From: Bradyrhizobium sp. RP6
Lineage (GTDB): Bacteria > Pseudomonadota > Alphaproteobacteria > Rhizobiales > Xanthobacteraceae
Direction: 5' to 3'
Assembly (NCBI RefSeq): GCF_003837805.1
Contig: NZ_RQIT01000001.1
Span: 806,001 to 870,000 of the forward strand
DNA length: 64,000 nucleotides
Positions within the stretch are counted from its first letter, which is position 1; each line of letters starts with the position of its first letter. The translations under genes and the position numbers were made by a program. Below the pieces are notes generated by a model. The model searched no databases and was not told the origin of the DNA. It was given only the letters and a program-made list of their open reading frames with translations. Below are positions 58,837-64,000 of the stretch, piece by piece.

Positions 58837-59096
58837 TCAAGACGCCTTTTCGAAAGTCCGAAAGATCGCAGCCTGTCTTGTTTCACCGCTCTTCAGCTGA
58901 AGCTTGTAGACATTGACGATTGGTCCGGCAATTACAGATCGGGCTTCGTCCACGCCATACATGAAAGAAGCCACTAGCAGAAAGAAAATCCAAACCCGAA
59001 TACAAGAGGGCGACGCACTTCTCTGCTGGGCGTCTTCCAATTGAGATAGAGCATCAACGCTGCCATCGCCGCCAGCATTCCCGCCAGCACTTGCAT
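58837..59096 (-). pseudogene. Frameshifted small two-helix membrane protein
   Basis: Frame A from 59096 reads MQVLAGMLAAMAALMLYLNW, then KTPSREVRRP; it ends at 58974. Frame B, overlapping by one shift, reads VWIFFLLVASFMYGVDEARS and continues to 58837. Joining them gives one coherent 85-residue protein with two membrane helices, so a single indel has probably broken the gene. If not, two ~40-residue peptides are encoded. Confidence 0.5.
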
Positions 59097-59116
59097 GGCC
59101 AATCTCAAGGCGTTGG

Positions 59117-59332
59117 GCCGATGCCGCCACCTATGGCGAAGCCGTCCGTGAAACCTTGATCGATCCGATCAGAACTCTGAAGCAATTGCAGGCAGCCGAT
59201 TGGGTCAAGGATAGCAGGAGCCTTGAGCCTTATCGCGTTGCGCTCGCAACCTGCATTGCGGAAATGGAGCGCACCGTAGCAATGTTTGATGACGTTCCGG
59301 AGTTGCCCAACGAAAGAGATGAGCGGCGGTGA
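59117..59332 (+). pseudogene. C-terminal gene fragment without start
   Basis: A coherent frame ADAATYGEAVRETLIDPIRT, KQLQAADWVKDSRSLEPYR and EMERTVAMFDDVPELPNE ends TGA at 59332. I find no start codon or coding character upstream, so this looks like the surviving 3' part of a lost gene. Family not recognised. Confidence 0.5.
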
Positions 59333-59475
59333 GCGGGACGGATAAGAGCTAGGCTTGAGGTCCATACAAGGTCACGACGATTAAGCATCCCAATGCAACG
59401 CGGGTCGAAGTTTCGATCATGTCGGATGACCTTGGCGTGTTCGAAAAATCCGGCCGCACCTCCGCGCCGCGCTGA

Positions 59476-59775
59476 TCACCGCTCAAACCGTCCCATCCGG
59501 TTGACCACATTCATCTGCTCGAACGCCCTTGCGATCTGCTCCGATCCGTGCTCGCTCTTGAGCGCTTCCCAGGCGGTCTCAAACTTCGACTTGGCTTGCT
59601 CCATATTCTCGGCATTGCCAGACGGTGCACCCGGCACGGAAACGACCACGGTCCACAGCCAGAGCTCTGGTGACCGCTCGCGAGCAAGCCGGATGCGGCC
59701 GATCATCTGGCCGTCTTCAAACACGATGTAATCGTCAGGGTCGAGCGCGCGAAGGCGGAGCATGTCGTTTTCCAA
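59476..59775 (-). CDS. Small conserved hypothetical protein
   Basis: A 99-residue protein (start 59775, or MLRLRALD at 59763). The core LDPDDYIVFEDGQMIGRIRL then WLWTVVVSVPGAPSGNA and MEQAKSKFETAWEALK is a short family common in Bradyrhizobium, without known function. Confidence 0.78.
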   Translation of the reverse strand: MENDMLRLRALDPDDYIVFEDGQMIGRIRLARERSPELWLWTVVVSVPGAPSGNAENMEQAKSKFETAWEALKSEHGSEQIARAFEQMNVVNRMGRFER

Positions 59776-59983
59776 GAGCTTAACAAAAGAAGTGACGGAT
59801 CAAAGCCGACGGCGCCGTCCCCTTCCTATTGGGAAATTTCCCAGTGCGGCTCGCGGGCGTGCGGAGATTGGGTAACGCTTGCTTAAGAGGCCTTAACTAA
59901 AGATGTAATGTCCGGCCTCGCACACCCGGATAACCCTTACTGGCAAGCTCTGATCCGGCGCCGATCCTTAACCCGGCGCTGGA

Positions 59984-60175
59984 TCATTGCGTGGCAGGGT
60001 CTCTACCTTCCGACTGTTCTATTGCCCGTTCAACCTCCGCTGCCAATGCGTTGAGATGGTCGGCCAACCGCGTGAACAGGTCGCGCTTCTTTGTGTCCGT
60101 CGCGAGATCGCGGATCAGAGCGCATTCGGCCGCATCGGTGCGTAGCTTCTCCGCTTGGGTCCGCATGTCCTTCAT
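59984..60175 (-). CDS. Small hypothetical helical protein
   Basis: A 63-residue protein from MKDMRTQAEKLRTDAAECAL; GGGG lies 7 bases ahead. RDLATDTKKRDLFTRLADHL then AAEVERAIEQ completes an all-helical protein. A start four codons further upstream is possible. Short Bradyrhizobium family, unknown role. Confidence 0.72.
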   Translation of the reverse strand: MKDMRTQAEKLRTDAAECALIRDLATDTKKRDLFTRLADHLNALAAEVERAIEQSEGRDPATQ

Positions 60176-60322
60176 TGATCGCCCCATCGTCGGGAGGGTT
60201 GGAGAGCCGAGGGAGGGTTGTCCGAGGCGGTAGATACTCGTTTTGTTCGAGGCCTGTTCTGACTTAGGAGAACTACGGTGTCCCACAGCGGACACACGCC
60301 AGCAGCAATGCCAGCCGTTTCC

Positions 60323-60529
60323 TCACGGCCCTACGCCGTCGCCCTGATACGGTTGGCAGCGAACCTTGAAGCTTGCCACCCGTCTACCAAGCAGCCAAAG
60401 CTCAGCGCTTTGACATTTCGCCAGCTGCCCGGCGCGAAACTTCGCCGCCTCGTCGTTTGGACAGCTCAGATCGAGACGGTCCACGATGTGCCCGCTCTCA
60501 TCCAGAATATAAAGTCGGTAGCCCGGCAT
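60323..60529 (-). CDS. Small hypothetical protein
   Basis: A 68-residue protein starting MPGYRLYILDESGHIVDRLD after GGAAGG. It continues CPNDEAAKFRAGQLAKCQSA and ends LWLLGRRVASFKVRCQPYQG. It fits a short Bradyrhizobium family (YRLYxLDxxGHI). Longer upstream in-frame sequence is a run-on. Confidence 0.72.
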   Translation of the reverse strand: MPGYRLYILDESGHIVDRLDLSCPNDEAAKFRAGQLAKCQSAELWLLGRRVASFKVRCQPYQGDGVGP

Positions 60530-60833
60530 CGAGGCCTTCCAAAGAAGGATTTTGCCCTGGGGCACCTTGCCTGATCGTATCAGCTGACTTTTTGCGCCAG
60601 CGCAAAGATAGTTTAAGAACCTCGGCCCGAACTGGCCGATCTTGTTCGCACGCATCGGGATCATGCGGGCGCTGAACCGGGGCAAGGCCGCGCCGGGGGG
60701 CGAGGCGGAAGCGGGCCAAGAGCTATCGGGTGATCGGGTGACGGCCACTGCTACACAGGTGCTACAAGAGTTGTGTAGCAATCGAGTAGCAGAGCGGAGT
60801 GATTCGGTATCTATTTGAATTTGTTAGCTTATT
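60530..60833. other. Region between small genes and tRNA-Lys
   Basis: No intact gene. It holds a perfect 9-bp inverted repeat TGCTACACA/TGTGTAGCA (60749-60780) immediately before the tRNA 3' end, where insertion elements that use a tRNA would place their ends. Confidence 0.4.
60749..60780. repeat. Inverted repeat near tRNA-Lys
   Basis: TGCTACACA and TGTGTAGCA, 14 bases apart, with a further related GTGCTACA between them. It lies 54 bp left of the tRNA gene. Confidence 0.6.
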
Positions 60834-60909
60834 TGGTGAGCGCGCTGGGGCTCGAACCCAGGACCCCGTGATTAAAAGTCACGTGCTCTACCGGCTGAGC
60901 TACGCGCTC
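60834..60909 (-). tRNA. tRNA-Lys (UUU)
   Basis: 76 nt on the minus strand including CCA. Acceptor stem GAGCGCG/CGCGCTC, D-arm GTAGCTCAGCCGGTAGAGC, anticodon stem CGTGA/TCACG with loop CTTTTAA (anticodon TTT) and T-arm CTGGG-TTCGAGC-CCCAG all pair. Confidence 0.97.
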
Positions 60910-61205
60910 CCATGGCCGCTGATGGCTTCGAATGAGATCGCCATCGTGGTCGGACATTCGAGAAGCATGTCTTGCCGCTGCGCTTCTTATGCTTGCGTCG
61001 CGGGGAAAAACCGGCCGTTTCCGGATCATACTCTCGGCCCGCGCTGTGTAGGGGGAGTGGCTGCGGAGGTCAATAGTGCGGGTGGTTGCCGAAGTTCATG
61101 GCAGGAGCGGGGATTCGCTAGCTGCTTCCGCTGGTTAGGCCGGGAATCTCAACCTGATTGGCCGGCCGCCATCCACGCCCAACAGCGAGGATGGCCTCCT
61201 GCCCG

Positions 61206-63872
61206 TCAGTTCGTCTCCCGCCGCACCTCGCTCGGCACAGTTTGCGGCGCGCCGACGGGGGGCAGGGCGACCGGGCGGAGGCCGATCAGCTCGGCGGTGC
61301 GGATCGCGCTGTCGCGCCAGAACTGGAACGAGTTGATGCGGCTGAGCTCGAGGATGGCGATGGCGACCGCGGCCAGGAACGGCAGGCTCTGCAGCACCAG
61401 CACGCCGGCGAAGATGTAGATCTCGGTGATCTGCCGGAAGCTGTTGGAGGCGACCAGCACGCCGGCGCCGATCAAGAGCAGGGAGCCGATCACGGCTTCC
61501 CAGAACGCCTGGAACTCGATCGACATCCGGCTGAGACCGCCCTTGGAGGTGCGGGCGAAGGCGATGTGCTCGGTGATCAGGCCCTGCGCGACCGCGCGCG
61601 ACACCGTCCACTGCACGCTCATCGCCGCGATCATCGCGCCCAGCATCTGGCCCGGCTTGATCGCGACGCGGGCGCGGTACATCGACAGGAAGTGCGCCAG
61701 CGAGACGACGAAGGCGCCGATGATCGGCAGCGTCAGGATCTTGTCGGGAATGGCAATGTCGGCGAAGGCGACGATCGGCACCCAGACGAGGTTGAGCAGC
61801 GCCACGACCACGCCGAGGCTTTCGGCGCCGAGCCAGTTCAGCCAGCCGAGGCCGTATTCGCGCTTCTGGTCGGGCGTCAGCCGGCTCGCACCCGGCAGGA
61901 AGCGGCGCCAGTGCTTCTTGACGATCTGGAGGCCGCCATAGGCCCAGCGGTGCCGCTGCTTCTTGAAGGCCTCGTAGGTGTCGGGCAACAGGCCCGCGCC
62001 GTATCGGGTGTTGGTGTAATGCGTGACCCAGCCGAGCTCCTGGATCGCAAGGCCGAGATCCGAGTCCTCGCAGATCGTGTCGCTCGACCAGCCGCCGGCC
62101 ATGTCCATCGCGGCGCGGCGGATCAGGCACATCGTGCCGTGCACGATGATGGCGTTGGCCTCGTTGCGCTGGACCATGCCGATGTCGAAGAAGCCGGCAT
62201 ATTCGCCGTTCATGATGTAGTGCATGATCGACAGATCGCCGTCGCGATGCTCCTGCGGCGCCTGCACGAGGCCGACGCGCGGGTCGGCGAAAGCAGGCAC
62301 GAGGTCCTTCAGCCAGTCGGGCTCGACGACATAGTCGGCATCGAGGATGCCGATGATCTTGGCATCGGCGGCGGTGCGGTCCATGGCAATGCGCAGCGCG
62401 CCGGCCTTGAAGCCCTGCACTTTCTCGGCGTTGATGAATTTGAAGCGTTCACCGAGGGCGCGGCAATGGTCCTGGATCGGCTGCCAGAAGGCGGGATCCG
62501 GCGTGTTGTTGATGATGACCACGCATTCGTAGTTCGGATAGTTCAGCATCGACAGCGCATCCAGCGTCTGCTTGAGCATGTCGACCGGCTCGAAATAAGC
62601 GGGGATGTGGATCGAGACCTTCGGATAGTAGTTCTCGGGCACGTTCGCGACCGGCTTGCCCTTGCTGAGCAGCCGCTGCGGCGGCCGGCCAAACGCGACC
62701 GCGGCGATCTCGTCGATGCGCGCCATCGCAATGAGAACGAGGGGAACAAGAAGGATCATGCCGAGCGTCAGCGCGAAGGCCGAGCCGAAGATGAAGTAGT
62801 GGCTGTTCCAGAACGCGAACACGGTCGCGGCCCAGGCGCCGACGCCGTTGGCGGTCGCTGACAGCAGGAAGGCCTGCTTCGCGGTGGCTTTCTGGATCCG
62901 CAGAATCGGCAGCGACAGCAGGACGCCGACCAGCAGCGCGATGCCCATCAGCTTCCAATAGTCGGGGTTCTCCACCGGGCCGGTCCAGGCGAATTTCGGC
63001 TCGCGGCTGGCGTTGAGGATGCCCCAGTAGGGACCGACGCCGCCTTCGAAGAATTTCCAGGGCTGATCGATCGCTTCGACGATGTTGTAGTCCATGCCGA
63101 GTGCTTCAGCGCGGGTGACGAAGTCGCGCAGGATCAGCGCCTGCTGGAACGGGCCGGGATCGGCATTGCGCAGGTTGTAGCCCTGGCTCGGCCAGCCGAA
63201 CTCGGCGATCACGATGCGCTTGCCGGGGAACAGGTTGCGCAGCAGGTTGTAGCGGTCGACGGCCTGGTCGACCGCCTGGTCGGAGCGGAAGTTTTCCCAG
63301 TAGGGCAGCACGTGGGCGGCGATGAAATCGACGCTGGAGGCAAGGTCGGGATTGTCGCGCCAGATGTTCCAGATCTCGCCGGTGGTGACGGGCACGCGGA
63401 CCGCGCCCTTCACTTTCTTGATCATGTCGATGAGGTCTTCGACCTTCTGCTCGCCGCGGTAGATCACCTCGTTGCCGACGACGACGCCGACGACATTGCT
63501 GTTCTTGCGGGCGAGGTCGATGGCGGCCTTGATCTCGCGCTCGTTGCGATCCTTGTCCTTGTCGATCCAGGCGCCGACGGTGACCTTGAGGCCGAACTCG
63601 GCGGCGATCGGCGGCACCAGTTCCACGCCGCCCGTGGACGAATAGAGACGGATCGCGCGCGTCATGGTCGACAGCGTCTTCAGGTCCGCGCGGATTTTCT
63701 CGACCGTCGGGATGTTGTCGATGTCGGGGTGGGCCGAGCCTTCGAACGGCGCGTAGGAGACGCTGGGCAGGAGGCCCTTGAAATCAGGCGCGGGTTCCTT
63801 GTCGCGCAAGACCCCCCATAGCCCTGCGTGGAGTGCAGACACGAGCAACAGAACGGCGGCGACAACGCGCAT
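61206..63872 (-). CDS. ndvB: NdvB-like beta-(1,3)-glucan synthase (GH17 + GT2)
   Basis: An 888-residue inner-membrane protein. The N-terminal ~300 residues form a GH17-like domain with the two Glu of the family: Glu135 (VVVGNEVIYRG) and Glu224 (VIAEFGWPSQG). The GT2 domain has Asp511/Asp513 (LDADYVVEPDW), the base Asp603 (TICEDSDLGL) and QxxRW (KKQRHRWAYGG, Trp643). Several membrane helices lie on both sides. The combination fits NdvB-type proteins that make cyclic beta-glucans important for hypo-osmotic growth and nodulation in Bradyrhizobium. Symbol assigned by architecture. Confidence 0.8.
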   Translation of the reverse strand: MRVVAAVLLLVSALHAGLWGVLRDKEPAPDFKGLLPSVSYAPFEGSAHPDIDNIPTVEKIRADLKTLSTMTRAIRLYSSTGGVELVPPIAAEFGLKVTVGAWIDKDKDRNEREIKAAIDLARKNSNVVGVVVGNEVIYRGEQKVEDLIDMIKKVKGAVRVPVTTGEIWNIWRDNPDLASSVDFIAAHVLPYWENFRSDQAVDQAVDRYNLLRNLFPGKRIVIAEFGWPSQGYNLRNADPGPFQQALILRDFVTRAEALGMDYNIVEAIDQPWKFFEGGVGPYWGILNASREPKFAWTGPVENPDYWKLMGIALLVGVLLSLPILRIQKATAKQAFLLSATANGVGAWAATVFAFWNSHYFIFGSAFALTLGMILLVPLVLIAMARIDEIAAVAFGRPPQRLLSKGKPVANVPENYYPKVSIHIPAYFEPVDMLKQTLDALSMLNYPNYECVVIINNTPDPAFWQPIQDHCRALGERFKFINAEKVQGFKAGALRIAMDRTAADAKIIGILDADYVVEPDWLKDLVPAFADPRVGLVQAPQEHRDGDLSIMHYIMNGEYAGFFDIGMVQRNEANAIIVHGTMCLIRRAAMDMAGGWSSDTICEDSDLGLAIQELGWVTHYTNTRYGAGLLPDTYEAFKKQRHRWAYGGLQIVKKHWRRFLPGASRLTPDQKREYGLGWLNWLGAESLGVVVALLNLVWVPIVAFADIAIPDKILTLPIIGAFVVSLAHFLSMYRARVAIKPGQMLGAMIAAMSVQWTVSRAVAQGLITEHIAFARTSKGGLSRMSIEFQAFWEAVIGSLLLIGAGVLVASNSFRQITEIYIFAGVLVLQSLPFLAAVAIAILELSRINSFQFWRDSAIRTAELIGLRPVALPPVGAPQTVPSEVRRETN

Positions 63873-64000
63873 CGCGGCTAAACCAAAAGGGGCTGAGGTG
63901 GCAGGGAAGCGGATCCGACCCCGAGATCCGACCGAGTCCGCGGCAAAGGGAGCATATCTCCGCCGCGCGGTTTCACAACTGTCATGGCCTCATGTCCTTA

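Noticed and set aside
61158..62861. 567-codon plus-strand frame opposite the glucan synthase
   Set aside because: Antisense shadow; the minus-strand gene has full domains and catalytic residues.

Overview
The window looks like chromosomal DNA of an alphaproteobacterium of the Bradyrhizobium group. Support comes from the high GC content, frequent GTG and TTG starts, many small Bradyrhizobium-type secreted or hypothetical proteins (DUF1127, SPW, BrnA, PepSY), perfect GTTC-N7-GTTC SOS boxes of the alphaproteobacterial LexA type, dispersed palindromic repeats typical of this group, and an NdvB-like GH17/GT2 beta-glucan synthase. The species call is inference from recognised families, not from a search.

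Layout. 1-6.3 kb (minus): the N-terminal part of a sensor protein with five GAF domains that runs off the left edge, a CAP-domain secreted protein, a kinase fused to a lone ANL C-terminal domain, trmFO, and a DUF1127 gene. 6.9-11.6 kb: small secreted proteins, an MltB-type lytic transglycosylase, DUF2189 and DUF3597 proteins, and two small GNAT paralogues flanking an SPW-repeat membrane protein. 12-20 kb: acyl-CoA synthetase plus PCC/DUF296 protein, a DUF1217 protein, an AAA ATPase, a ~0.7 kb dispersed repeat, and an SRPBCC/YVTN pair. 20-29 kb: a HAD hydrolase, a PIN toxin with a fused WYL-like domain and its RHH antitoxin, a decayed copy of the uvrA 3' end, dinB, uvrA, two Omp25-like porins and ssb. 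uvrA and ssb each carry an SOS box.

29-43 kb is mostly housekeeping: gyrA, coaD, two cyclophilins, queA, asd with an apparent threonine-rich leader peptide and attenuator, a patatin/TetR/PepSY block carrying two copies of one palindromic operator, tgt (with its zinc cysteines replaced), cysK and a BrnA-like protein. queA and tgt are two steps of the same tRNA queuosine pathway. 43-57 kb: a metacaspase with a peptidoglycan-binding domain, an EamA transporter, RidA, small secreted proteins, a formyltransferase-fold protein, an AI-2E-family transporter, a Nudix hydrolase, and a divergent Mfd-type helicase.

57-60.8 kb is a patchy stretch of tiny genes, fragments and repeats that ends at a tRNA-Lys(UUU) gene on the minus strand; it may be a decayed insertion at the tRNA 3' end. 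The right end carries the NdvB-like glucan synthase, complete within the window. The strongest candidates for something undescribed are the Thr-rich asd attenuator, the PIN-WYL toxin fusion, the kinase-ANL fusion, the zinc-less Tgt, and two structured short transcription units with no clear gene.
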